A DNA stretch of 46,802 nucleotides. It comes from Deltaproteobacteria bacterium. GTDB taxonomy: Bacteria > Desulfobacterota > Desulfomonilia > UBA1062. Position 1 is the first letter of the stretch; each line of letters starts with the position of its first letter. The stretch spans positions 1 to 46,802 of the forward strand of contig JAGOOG010000014.1 of NCBI GenBank assembly GCA_017992605.1, written 5' to 3'. The translations under genes were made by a program, and so were the position numbers. Of this stretch, positions 15,675 through 24,264 are shown one piece after another. The notes under the pieces are model-generated. The model ran no database searches, was not told the DNA's origin, and saw nothing but the letters and a program-made list of their open reading frames with translations.

Positions 15675-18560
15675 ATGGACCGATTTCTGAGGGCGTTCAG
15701 CACATTCGTCATCCGCAACAGGATCGCCCTTCTTGTCGTCATCATTCTCATAACCGCGTTTTTCGGGTGGCAGTGCACCAGGCTCACCGTGAACAACGAC
15801 ATGGACACCTGGCTCCCGGAAAGGGACAGGACGGCAGAGCTGATCCGGCAGGCTGACCGGGATTTCTCCTCCAACGACATCCTCTTCTGCATCGTCGAGT
15901 TCGACGAGGGGGTTTTCACCGCCGAGTCGCTGGGGCTCATACGGGAAATCACGCGGGGAATCGAGGGGGTCGGGGGTGTCTTCAATGTCACGAGCCTCAC
16001 CAACATCATCGACATCAGGAAGACCGAAGACGGCATCGAGGTGGGCGAGCTTGTCCAGACCATCCCATCGAATCCCCGACAGATCGACGAGCTCAGGGAG
16101 TACGTCTTCTCCAAGGAGACATACCGCAACACCATCGTGTCGCCGGATTCTCGGTATACCGCTGTCCTGATCAACATAGAAAACTCGGTGGATGCGGTCA
16201 GGGTGGCCGAGAAGATCTTCCGTGTCGTGGAACAGCGTGCCCCGGATCACCCTCACTATTTCGGCGGCAACCCGGCGATCATCTTCTTCATGAACTTCTA
16301 TATGATGGATGACACCAGGAGGCTCGTCCCCGTCATCCTGGTGGTGGTATCCATCGTCATGGCACTGGGGCTGCGGAGCGTCACCGGCATCGTGCTCCCG
16401 CTGTGCATGGTGGTCTTCTCCATCACTATCACCTTCGGACTCATGCCCCTGTTCGGGTTCTCGGCGAACATCCTGAGCCCCCCCGTGGCGGTCCTTCTCA
16501 TCGCCCTGGGTACGGACTATGCCGTCCACTACTACAACCATTACCGCAAGCAGCAGGATGCCACCCGGTCCACATCGGAGATCACCGTACCGGTCACCAT
16601 GAGCGCATTGACCACCATTGCCGGCCTCCTCACCTTCTCCACCACCAAGATCGAGGTGCTCAACAATTTCGGCCTCGAGCTCGCGTGGGGTCTGGGGGTC
16701 GCATGGGTCATGTCCCTGGTGCTCATGGCCATCATCGTGTCCTTCTTCAGGGTGAAGCCCGTGGAAGAGGAAGAGAAGAAGGCACGGACGTACCTCTTCA
16801 CCAGGGCCATGGAGAAACTGGCAGCATGGATCCATGACCACGCGAAGCCGGTGCTGGCCGTCATCGGGATCGTGGTGGCATTCATGGCCTACGGCATCAC
16901 CAGGATCACCACCGAGATCGACTTCATCGGCCAGCTGCCCGGGGACAGTCCCCCCCGCGTGGGCTGCAACATCCTCGTGGACCATTTCAGCGGCATGTAC
17001 GCCTTCAATGCCTACCTGAGGGGCGACATCGCCGACCCGGCGGTCATGAACCGCATGAACTACCTGGAGAACTACCTCCGGTCGGAGAAAGATCTGGCCG
17101 GGTTCACCTCCATCAATGCGCTCGTCGCCCAGGAGAACTGGCTCCTGAACGGCGTGTATGCCATCCCCGAAACACGGCAGGGCGTGTCGAACCTCTGGTT
17201 TCTGCTGGAGGGCCAGGAGGTGCTCAAGACCTTCGTCACGCCGGAGAAGGACAAGGCCCTGGTGAACTCCCTGGCCCGGGAATCCGCCACGACCGGGTTG
17301 CGTGCCCTGGCCGGCCGGTTCGAGGAGTTCCTGGCTGCGAACGTCTCCGGTGAGATCCTCACCGTAGATCCCGCGCTGCTGGGGGACGAGGGAAAGAGGG
17401 CCCTTCAGGACATCCGCATCGGGGAAGCCGCGCGTCAGATCGCGTGGCTTGCCGGGTATTACGACCGGCAGGCTTCCATCGACGGTTCGCTCCTGGCAGG
17501 ACGCCTGGCCGAGGGGATCGCGGGCCTGGACGAGAGGGTCGACATGGAGCGTGTCTGGCAGGACCTGCGGCAATACCTCGACGAGGAGACCGTCGAGGTG
17601 TTGCCCCCGCAGGCCGTTGACCGGATGCTTGCACTAGTCAGAGGGCACTGGGCGATGAGGCCCGGGCCCGACGTGCGGCCCGCTCTGGAACGTGCGGCGA
17701 TCGAGAGCGGGGCCATGGGAGCCGAGGACGCGGCCGTAACCGCAGACGGCCTGATCGGGCGGTTCGACTCTTCATTGCGCCTGCAGCGGGCGACCGCCAT
17801 GGCACGATCCTTCGACGACCTCCTCGGTCCTGCCCTGGAGAAGGACGAGGATTTCGGGAAGCGCTTCAGGGGGCTCCTCTGGGAGCTCCTCTCGGACAGG
17901 CCCGTGCTCTTCTCGAAACAGGCGGCATCGGTGGCGGGACTGGAAAGGGCCGTGGTGGCACGGTCCAAGGTCAAGGTCGACCAGGCGGGCATGCCGGAGA
18001 CCATCCGTGTGGTTCACAGGCTTCTCATCAGGAGCCAGATCCAGAGCCTGGCCCTGGCCATCGGCATCGTGTTCCTCATGGTCTCGCTGGCCAACCGGTC
18101 ATTGCGCAGGGGCCTGGCTTCCATGTTCACGGTGCTCGCGCCACTGATCTGCATCCTCGGGTTCATGGGGATCATGCACATACCCCTCGATATGGGCACG
18201 GTCCTGTGCGGGTCGCTGATCGTGGGCCTCGGCATCGACGGTTCCATCCATTTCGTCTACTACTACCACCGCATCCATGCGGGCGGCATCCCCAAGAAGA
18301 AGGCCCTGCAGCTGACCATGGCCCATGTGGGGAGGGCGGTGGTGACGGCCAACGGGACCACCCTGGCGGGGTTCATCGTGCTCCTGTTTTCGAACACCAC
18401 GGCAGTGAAGAATTTCGCCAAGGTCAATTCCACCGCGCTCTTCCTGGTGACCCTGGCGGTACTGATCCTTCTGCCCGCCCTGGTCTCAGTGCTCCACCTG
18501 GACGGCGCCGGCGAGAGTGACCAAGGAGCGGGTGAGAGGAAAGAGGGACTCGCGGCATGA
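15675..18560 (+). CDS. RND/MMPL-superfamily exporter, copy 2
   Basis: This is the tandem paralogue of the preceding gene, about 961 residues, with the same layout. It has an N-terminal helix, a first periplasmic domain (NNDMDTWLPERDRTAELI), IALGTDYAVHYYNHYRK, a second periplasmic domain (EIDFIGQLPGDSPPR) and a final GLGIDGSIHFVYYYHR. ATG 15675 is chosen because it aligns with the start of copy 1. Two in-frame alternatives exist: ATG 15648, and GTG 15621, which lies after a strong GAGGAGGGG but inside a hairpin. The two copies stay alike over their whole length, with most differences in the second-half periplasmic region and the C-terminal tail. They may form a heterodimer or heterotrimer, or serve different substrates. 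Neither is truncated. Confidence 0.88.
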   Translation: MDRFLRAFSTFVIRNRIALLVVIILITAFFGWQCTRLTVNNDMDTWLPERDRTAELIRQADRDFSSNDILFCIVEFDEGVFTAESLGLIREITRGIEGVGGVFNVTSLTNIIDIRKTEDGIEVGELVQTIPSNPRQIDELREYVFSKETYRNTIVSPDSRYTAVLINIENSVDAVRVAEKIFRVVEQRAPDHPHYFGGNPAIIFFMNFYMMDDTRRLVPVILVVVSIVMALGLRSVTGIVLPLCMVVFSITITFGLMPLFGFSANILSPPVAVLLIALGTDYAVHYYNHYRKQQDATRSTSEITVPVTMSALTTIAGLLTFSTTKIEVLNNFGLELAWGLGVAWVMSLVLMAIIVSFFRVKPVEEEEKKARTYLFTRAMEKLAAWIHDHAKPVLAVIGIVVAFMAYGITRITTEIDFIGQLPGDSPPRVGCNILVDHFSGMYAFNAYLRGDIADPAVMNRMNYLENYLRSEKDLAGFTSINALVAQENWLLNGVYAIPETRQGVSNLWFLLEGQEVLKTFVTPEKDKALVNSLARESATTGLRALAGRFEEFLAANVSGEILTVDPALLGDEGKRALQDIRIGEAARQIAWLAGYYDRQASIDGSLLAGRLAEGIAGLDERVDMERVWQDLRQYLDEETVEVLPPQAVDRMLALVRGHWAMRPGPDVRPALERAAIESGAMGAEDAAVTADGLIGRFDSSLRLQRATAMARSFDDLLGPALEKDEDFGKRFRGLLWELLSDRPVLFSKQAASVAGLERAVVARSKVKVDQAGMPETIRVVHRLLIRSQIQSLALAIGIVFLMVSLANRSLRRGLASMFTVLAPLICILGFMGIMHIPLDMGTVLCGSLIVGLGIDGSIHFVYYYHRIHAGGIPKKKALQLTMAHVGRAVVTANGTTLAGFIVLLFSNTTAVKNFAKVNSTALFLVTLAVLILLPALVSVLHLDGAGESDQGAGERKEGLAA

Positions 18561-18582
18561 GGCTGCCGGCCGGGCCAGGGCA

Positions 18583-18611
18583 TTGATTCCCTGCCGCGTG
18601 CCTTTTATATC
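18583..18611 (+). promoter_or_regulatory. promoter of the flavodoxin-fold/photolyase pair
   Basis: TTGATT at 18583-18588, a 17-base spacer and TATATC at 18606-18611. It is placed 31 bases before the ATG of the quinone reductase-like gene. Confidence 0.65.
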
Positions 18612-18642
18612 ATGAACATGAGGTGAGCGAAGGAGGTGCGGT

Positions 18643-19227
18643 ATGAACCATCTTGTCATCTATGCACACCCCAACCCGGCAAGCTTCAATCATGCCATCT
18701 TGGAGGCCTATACGCGGGAGCTCGCCGCGGCGGGGCACGAGGTACGCATCCGTGACCTCTACGCGACGGGGTTCAATCCGGTCATCCTCCAGTCCGACTA
18801 TGACATGATCAACCGGGGCACCCCCCCCGAAGACATCAGACAGGAGCAGGACCATATCCGCTGGGCCGGGGTCATGACCTTCATCTTCCCCGTCTTCTGG
18901 GCCGGTATGCCGGCCATGCTCAAGGGTTATATCGAGAAGGTCTTCTCCCTCGGGTTCGCCTATGTCTTCGAGGGAGACAGACCCAGGGGCATCCTCAAGG
19001 GCAGGAAGGTGGTGATCATCAGCACCACGGGAGGGGCCCTGAACTACTACCGGAAATCAAACATGCTCGACAACATCAGACAGACCATCGACGGCGCGGT
19101 CTTCAGGTTCTGCGGGTTCCAGGTCGTCGAGCACAAGTTCTTCGTCGGCGTTCCCATGGCAACACCGGCCGAGCGCTCCATCATGCTCGAAGAGGCCAGG
19201 GCCATCGCCCGGTCGCTCCCGTCGTGA
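18643..19227 (+). CDS. NAD(P)H quinone reductase-like flavodoxin-fold protein
   Basis: This 194-residue cytoplasmic protein of the NQO1/KefF/MdaB family binds FMN or FAD and typically reduces quinones by two electrons. The N-terminal phosphate-binding segment YAHPNPASFNHAI, the FIFPVFWAGMPAMLKGYIEKVFSLGFAY region and ISTTGGALNYY are characteristic. The ribosome site AAGGAGGTG is near-perfect. The photolyase gene begins within 10 bases of its stop, so the two form an operon. Together they would handle oxidative and light damage, although the quinone substrate is unknown. Confidence 0.88.
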   Translation: MNHLVIYAHPNPASFNHAILEAYTRELAAAGHEVRIRDLYATGFNPVILQSDYDMINRGTPPEDIRQEQDHIRWAGVMTFIFPVFWAGMPAMLKGYIEKVFSLGFAYVFEGDRPRGILKGRKVVIISTTGGALNYYRKSNMLDNIRQTIDGAVFRFCGFQVVEHKFFVGVPMATPAERSIMLEEARAIARSLPS

Positions 19228-19235
19228 GGACCGCC

Positions 19236-20615
19236 ATGATCGACGGAGAACGCATCACCCCGCTCAATTCCCGTGCCCCCGTGAAAGGCGGCTACGTCCT
19301 GTACTGGATGCAGCAGGCCCAGCGCTTCGACTTCAACCACGCCCTGCAGTACGCAGTCCAGGAAGCCGACAGGCATGACCTGGGCGTCGTGGTCGCGTTC
19401 TGCCTCGTGGACGACTATCCGGGGGCGAATCTCCGCCATTACGCATTCATGATGGAGGGGCTCAGGGAAACCGTGCCGCGGTTCAGGGAGGCAGGCATGC
19501 AGTGTCTCATTGTCAGGGGGCGGCCCGAGGATGTCATCCCCCTGCTCTCCCGAGACGCCTGCCTGGTCGTGGTCGACCGCGGGTACCTGCGGCACCAGGT
19601 CCTCTGGAGGACCCGCGTCGCCGCCCGTATCGAGTGCCCCCTTGTCCAGGTCGAGAGCGACATCGTGGTCCCCGTGGAGACGGCCTCTCCCAAGGCCGAG
19701 TATGCCGCCAGGACCATCCGGCTGAAGATCCACCGCCACCGTGAACGTTTTCTCAGGCCGCTGGAGACACGGGTCCCCCGGAGGTCATCCCTGGGTTGCG
19801 TACCCGCTGGCATCGAAGAACTGCCGGGAGAGCGCTCCCCGGAGGCCCTGAACGTGGACAGGACGGCGGCCCCTGTCGGGGCTTTCTTCACGGGCGGGCC
19901 GACCCGGGGCCGCGTGCTCTTTCAGGCGTTCCTGCGCGACAAGCTGGGGAGCTACGTGCAGCACCACAACCAGCCCCAGACAGATGACTGCTCCTGCATG
20001 AGCATGTACCTCCACTTCGGCCAGGTCTCTCCGCTGGACCTCGCCCTCCAGGCCCTCGAGCTCGACGACGACCTGCCGGAGGACGTGGATGCCTTTCTCG
20101 AGGAGCTCATCGTGCGTAGGGAGCTGGCGATCAATTTCGTCAGGTACACCGGGGAGTACGACTCTTTCTCCTGCCTCCCGGCATGGGCCAGGAAGACCCT
20201 TGAACGCCACGGCGCCGACCGGCGGCCTCAGGTCTACTCCACCGAGGAACTCGACGGGGCGTCGACCCATGACACATATTGGAACGCGGCCATGACGGAA
20301 ATGAAGGTGACGGGCTTCATGCACAACTACATGCGCATGTACTGGGGGAAAAAGATCCTCGAGTGGAGAAGGACACCGCAGGAGGCATGGGCGACCCTGC
20401 TCGAACTCAACAACAGGTATTTCCTCGACGGCAGGGACCCGAGCTCCTACGCGGGGGCGGGCTGGGTCTTCGGGCTCCATGACAGGCCCTGGGGAGAACG
20501 TGGCATCTACGGCACGGTTCGCACCATGACCGCTTCGGGGCTTGAGCGCAAGTGCGACATCAGGGCCTATGTGGAAAAGGTGAACGGCTCTGTCGACAGG
20601 GCGGGCCTCGGATGA
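19236..20615 (+). CDS. class II CPD photolyase
   Basis: This 459-residue FAD enzyme splits UV-induced cyclobutane pyrimidine dimers with blue light. It belongs to class II, shown by YVLYWMQQAQRFDFNHAL near residue 24, KAEYAARTIRLKI in the linker and the C-terminal core WNAAMTEMKVTGFMHNYMRM with YWGKKILEWRR and NNRYFLDGRDPSSYAG. ATG 19236 follows a GAGGA ribosome site; an in-frame GTG at 19224 would overlap the upstream stop. It is co-transcribed with the quinone reductase-like gene. Its presence implies light exposure at least part of the time, which is notable for a presumed anaerobe. Confidence 0.93.
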   Translation: MIDGERITPLNSRAPVKGGYVLYWMQQAQRFDFNHALQYAVQEADRHDLGVVVAFCLVDDYPGANLRHYAFMMEGLRETVPRFREAGMQCLIVRGRPEDVIPLLSRDACLVVVDRGYLRHQVLWRTRVAARIECPLVQVESDIVVPVETASPKAEYAARTIRLKIHRHRERFLRPLETRVPRRSSLGCVPAGIEELPGERSPEALNVDRTAAPVGAFFTGGPTRGRVLFQAFLRDKLGSYVQHHNQPQTDDCSCMSMYLHFGQVSPLDLALQALELDDDLPEDVDAFLEELIVRRELAINFVRYTGEYDSFSCLPAWARKTLERHGADRRPQVYSTEELDGASTHDTYWNAAMTEMKVTGFMHNYMRMYWGKKILEWRRTPQEAWATLLELNNRYFLDGRDPSSYAGAGWVFGLHDRPWGERGIYGTVRTMTASGLERKCDIRAYVEKVNGSVDRAGLG

Positions 20616-20670
20616 CCCGATACGGTCGCATGGCCATGTTATTCCAGGAAGATTCCGTGAGACCGATCCA

Positions 20671-20698
20671 TTGACTCTGAACCGGAGTCTCTTATTAC
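20671..20698 (+). promoter_or_regulatory. promoter of the hybrid kinase gene
   Basis: TTGACT at 20671-20676, a 16-base spacer and TATTAC at 20693-20698. The layout is the same as at 4041 and 23691. Confidence 0.65.
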
Positions 20699-20760
20699 TC
20701 TCTGATAGAGATGGCAGTACGGGTGTGCCCTGACCCAGGCCCCGAGGAGGCGGGTTGTCC

Positions 20761-23631
20761 ATGAGTTCTGAAAAACGCAGAACCATCGCGAACAGACAGA
20801 TGAACGCCGCTGTACCGGCCGGAGGACCGGGGACGGCTCCGGACCCTTCCGGCAGACCGAGAAGACGCGCAAGATCGGGCGATAAGAGGGGGAAGAGCCT
20901 CGAGGAGGGTGGGGAGCTCTTCGAAGGCGTGTTCCGCACGATTCCCTTTGCCCTATCCATCTCCGAACCCGCCACCGGCATCCTTCTCCACGTGAACAGG
21001 GCATGCGAGGACCTGACGGGCTTCACGGCCAAGGAGCTCGTCGGCAGCAGGGCGGTTGACCTGAGCATCTGGGCTGATCCCGAGGACCATGACCGCTACG
21101 TGGGAGCACTGAAGTCCCGTCGGGGGATCGAGAGGTTTGAGACGAGGCTCAGGAAGAAGGACGGGACGATCCGGGACGTGGTCTTGTCGGCGAGCACGAT
21201 CGAAGTCGGGGGGGAGAGCCGTCTCCTGACCGCGGTGCACGACCTCACGAACCGGAAAAGGATGGAAGAGGCCCTCAAGGAGAGCGAGGAGCGGTATCGC
21301 CGCATCACCTCCGCCATCACGGACTACATCTACACGGTCTTTCTGGAGGGAGGCGACGTGGTCCGCACCGTGCACAGCCCTGCCTGCGAGGCGGTGACGG
21401 GCTATGCGCCAGAGGACTTCGAACGGGACCCCTTCCTCTGGTATTCCATGATAGAAGAGGAGGACCGGGAGTTCGTGCGCGAACACTTCAGCCGCGTCAC
21501 CTCCGGAGAGCGGGTACATCCCATTGAGCACCGCATCCGCCGCAAGGACGGCGCGCTGCGGTGGGTCAGCAACATGCCGGTCGTCCACCGTGATGCACAG
21601 GGGGTCATGATCTCCTATGACGGCGTGATCAGCGACATCACGGAGCGCAAACGTGCAGAAGAAGCGGTCCGCGAGAGTGAACGGAGGTATCGGGGGCTCG
21701 CCACCAACCTGCCGGGGGTGGTCTACCAGTTCTATGTCCGGAGCGACGGGTCCATGGGCATGTATTATGTCGGTGACCGCGCGGAAGAGATCCTCGGTCT
21801 GCACAGTGACCCGGAGGACTTCATCGAACGAGGACTGGCCTGCGTTCCGCCGGAATACAGGGAGTATATCCTTCGTTCCAGCCTCGAGGCAGCGCAGAAG
21901 GGCAGCAGGTGGGACATCGAGAGCCCCTTCACCAGACCTGACGGAAGGGAGCTGTACCTCAGGGGCATGTCGCAGCCCGAGCAGCGCGACGGAGAGATCG
22001 TGTTCAACGGGGTGCTCCTGGACGTCACGGACATCAGGAAAGCCGAGAAGGCGCTCAAGGAGAGTGAGGAAAGTTACCGGCTCATGGCCGAACTCACGGG
22101 CAAGATGGTCTATGACTACGATGTCGCGTCCGGGCGCATGACGTGGCACGGTGCCCTGTTCCGGCTCACCGGGTTTCTCCCCGGGGAGTTCTCTGCGGCG
22201 GACGTGAAGGTGTGGAACACCATGATTCACCCCGAAGACCGCAGCCGGACCATCATGACCCTCGAGGAGGCGCTGAAGGAGTGCGGACCCTACCAGGCCG
22301 AGTACCGCATCCGGAAGAAGGACGGTTCTTACATCTGCGTGGAGGACCACGGCGTGTTTCTCCCGGATGCCTCGGGGAACGCCTACCGCATGCTGGGCAG
22401 CATAGGCGACATCACGGAGCGCAAGAAGGCCGAGGAGGTCAGGCTCGAGATGGAGCGCCGGTTGCTCCATGCCCAGCGTCTCGAGAGCCTGGGCGTCATG
22501 GCGGGAGGCATCGCCCATGATTTCAACAACCTGCTCATGGCCATCCTGGGCAACCTCGATCTGGCGCGGATCGACCTCTCTCCGGTCTCCAGGTCGCGGC
22601 CCTTCATCGACCAGGCGCTCGTGGCGGTCCGCAGGGCGGCTGATCTCACGAACCAGATGCTGGCGTACTCCGGCAAGGGCAGGGTCGACCTGAAGATCTT
22701 CGACCTGAGCGAGCTTCTCGCCGAGATGTCCCACCTGTTCAGGGCATCGATATCCAAGACCGTAACCCTCAACCTCCAGCCGGCAAAGGGGCTCCACTCC
22801 ATCAAGGCAGACCCCGGCCAGATCCAGCAGGTCATCATGAACCTCATCGTGAACGCGTCCGAGGCCATCGGTGATACCCCGGGCGTGGTCACCATATCGA
22901 CAGGATCGACGGGGTGCACGGAAGATGACCTCATGCAGAGTCGGCTCAAGGAGAAACCCCAGCCCGGGGAGTATGTCTTCCTCGAGGTCAGCGACACGGG
23001 GTGCGGCATGGACGAGGAAACCATGGACCGCCTCTTCGACCCCTTCTTCACCACCAAGTTCACGGGGCGTGGCCTCGGCCTTGCCGCGGTGAGCGGCATC
23101 ATGAACGGTCACCGGGGTGCGATAACCGTGGATTCGAAGCCCGGCACGGGTACCACCATACGGGTACTGCTGCCTGTGTCGACGGAACAGTGTCAAGGCG
23201 CGGTGAGAACGGGGGCACGGGCAGGCAGGAAGGTGGCTGGCGAGGGAAAGGAAGAACTCCCCAAGGGAACGGTGCTGGTGGTGGACGACGAGGAGATGGT
23301 CAGGAATCTGTGCAGATCCATGGTGGAGCGACTCGGATTCAACGTTGTGACCGCTTCAGACGGGGATGAAGCGGTGAGGGTCTTCCAGGAAAGGGGTCCA
23401 GGGATCGTCTGCGTCATTCTCGACCTCACCATGCCCAATAAGGACGGCATGGAAACCTTCGACGAGCTCAAGCGCATGGACGGAAAGGTCAGGGTCATCC
23501 TGTCGAGCGGTTTCAACGAGCAGGACGTCACCCGGCGTTTCCTCGGCAAGGGTCTGGCAGGATTCATCAAGAAGCCGTACCAGATGGAGCACCTCGGCAA
23601 GGAGCTACAAAGGGTCCTGGGTGGACGATGA
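20761..23631 (+). CDS. four-PAS hybrid sensor histidine kinase with receiver domain
   Basis: This 956-residue soluble sensor has no membrane segments. Four PAS/PAC units occupy about residues 50-170, 175-300, 305-430 and 435-565; each ends in an acidic linker such as ITERKRAEEA. The HisKA domain carries the phosphorylated histidine in GGIAHDFNNLL. The ATPase domain shows the N box (QVIMNLIVNASEAI), G1 (DTGCGMDEET) and G2 (GRGLGLA). A C-terminal receiver (about 835-955) has DDEE, the phosphoacceptor in CVILDLTMPNKDG and the lysine of IKKPYQ. It senses an unknown cytoplasmic signal, possibly redox or light through a bound cofactor, and has no separate output regulator nearby. ATG 20761 follows AGGAGG by 10 bases; TTG 20755 is also in frame, only 4 bases after it. 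Confidence 0.92.
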   Translation: MSSEKRRTIANRQMNAAVPAGGPGTAPDPSGRPRRRARSGDKRGKSLEEGGELFEGVFRTIPFALSISEPATGILLHVNRACEDLTGFTAKELVGSRAVDLSIWADPEDHDRYVGALKSRRGIERFETRLRKKDGTIRDVVLSASTIEVGGESRLLTAVHDLTNRKRMEEALKESEERYRRITSAITDYIYTVFLEGGDVVRTVHSPACEAVTGYAPEDFERDPFLWYSMIEEEDREFVREHFSRVTSGERVHPIEHRIRRKDGALRWVSNMPVVHRDAQGVMISYDGVISDITERKRAEEAVRESERRYRGLATNLPGVVYQFYVRSDGSMGMYYVGDRAEEILGLHSDPEDFIERGLACVPPEYREYILRSSLEAAQKGSRWDIESPFTRPDGRELYLRGMSQPEQRDGEIVFNGVLLDVTDIRKAEKALKESEESYRLMAELTGKMVYDYDVASGRMTWHGALFRLTGFLPGEFSAADVKVWNTMIHPEDRSRTIMTLEEALKECGPYQAEYRIRKKDGSYICVEDHGVFLPDASGNAYRMLGSIGDITERKKAEEVRLEMERRLLHAQRLESLGVMAGGIAHDFNNLLMAILGNLDLARIDLSPVSRSRPFIDQALVAVRRAADLTNQMLAYSGKGRVDLKIFDLSELLAEMSHLFRASISKTVTLNLQPAKGLHSIKADPGQIQQVIMNLIVNASEAIGDTPGVVTISTGSTGCTEDDLMQSRLKEKPQPGEYVFLEVSDTGCGMDEETMDRLFDPFFTTKFTGRGLGLAAVSGIMNGHRGAITVDSKPGTGTTIRVLLPVSTEQCQGAVRTGARAGRKVAGEGKEELPKGTVLVVDDEEMVRNLCRSMVERLGFNVVTASDGDEAVRVFQERGPGIVCVILDLTMPNKDGMETFDELKRMDGKVRVILSSGFNEQDVTRRFLGKGLAGFIKKPYQMEHLGKELQRVLGGR

Positions 23632-23690
23632 ACCAAGACCGGGGACCGTTGTCGTCGTGCAGCCGGCCCTGAGGATTTCTGCCTGACGCA

Positions 23691-23718
23691 TTGACTGGGC
23701 CTGCATGGAGCTTATTAT
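23691..23718 (+). promoter_or_regulatory. promoter of the PNPOx/dikinase/STAS genes
   Basis: TTGACT at 23691-23696, a 16-base spacer and TATTAT at 23713-23718. It lies about 65 bases before the GTG start. Confidence 0.65.
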
Positions 23719-23784
23719 TGCCCCCAGGGGGAGCCGTTTCCCTTACAGCCCTTTCATCGCGTTTTTCACCAGGAAGGAGGGAGC

Positions 23785-24264
23785 GTGGATTTCGAGTTGA
23801 GAGAAGTCAAGGTCGCCGATCCCCAGCAGATCACCCTCGACCTCAAGGCCCTCTTCGCAAGCCAGGGTCTTGCCGTGCTGTCCACCCACGATCATGGCCA
23901 GCCCTACTGCAGCCTCGTCGCCTTCGCCTCGACCGAGGACCTCAAGAACCTGGTCTTTGCCACCACCAGGGCCACCAGGAAGTATGTCAACATCGACGAG
24001 GATTCCCGGGTTTCCATGCTCGTCGACAATCGCAGCAACCGTGTGGTGGACTTCCATGAGGCAGTGGCGGCCACCGCCACCGGCCATGCCCGGGAGGTCC
24101 TGGGGCCGGAAAAAGACGGCCTCCTGAAGGTCTACCTGGCAAAACATCCCCACCTCGAAGACTTCGTCATGTCGCCCACGTGCGCCCTCGTGCGGATCGA
24201 GGTGGCCAGGTACTATATCGTAAGCCGATTCCAGCACGTCATGGTGCTGGGGATGAAGGAATGA
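23785..24264 (+). CDS. pyridoxamine 5'-phosphate oxidase-fold flavoprotein
   Basis: This 159-residue protein of the split-barrel FMN-binding family is related to pyridoxamine phosphate oxidase but is not shown to make pyridoxal phosphate. Typical elements are GLAVLSTHDHGQPYCSLVAF, LVFATTRATRKYVNI and SRVSMLVDNRSN, then ATATGHAREV. Relatives bind FMN, F420 or haem and reduce small molecules. The start is GTG 23785 with a strong AAGGAGGGA ribosome site. Its stop overlaps the ATG of the dikinase gene (ATGA), which implies coupled translation and a shared role. Confidence 0.87.
   Translation: MDFELREVKVADPQQITLDLKALFASQGLAVLSTHDHGQPYCSLVAFASTEDLKNLVFATTRATRKYVNIDEDSRVSMLVDNRSNRVVDFHEAVAATATGHAREVLGPEKDGLLKVYLAKHPHLEDFVMSPTCALVRIEVARYYIVSRFQHVMVLGMKE

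Noticed and set aside
15489-17573. 694-residue minus-strand frame opposite the second RND gene
   Set aside because: The same type of antisense artefact in GC-rich DNA; it even parallels the frame opposite copy 1.
20953-23196. 747-residue minus-strand frame opposite the hybrid kinase
   Set aside because: No recognisable domain and a composition typical of antisense translation; the plus strand encodes four PAS units, HisKA and an ATPase domain.
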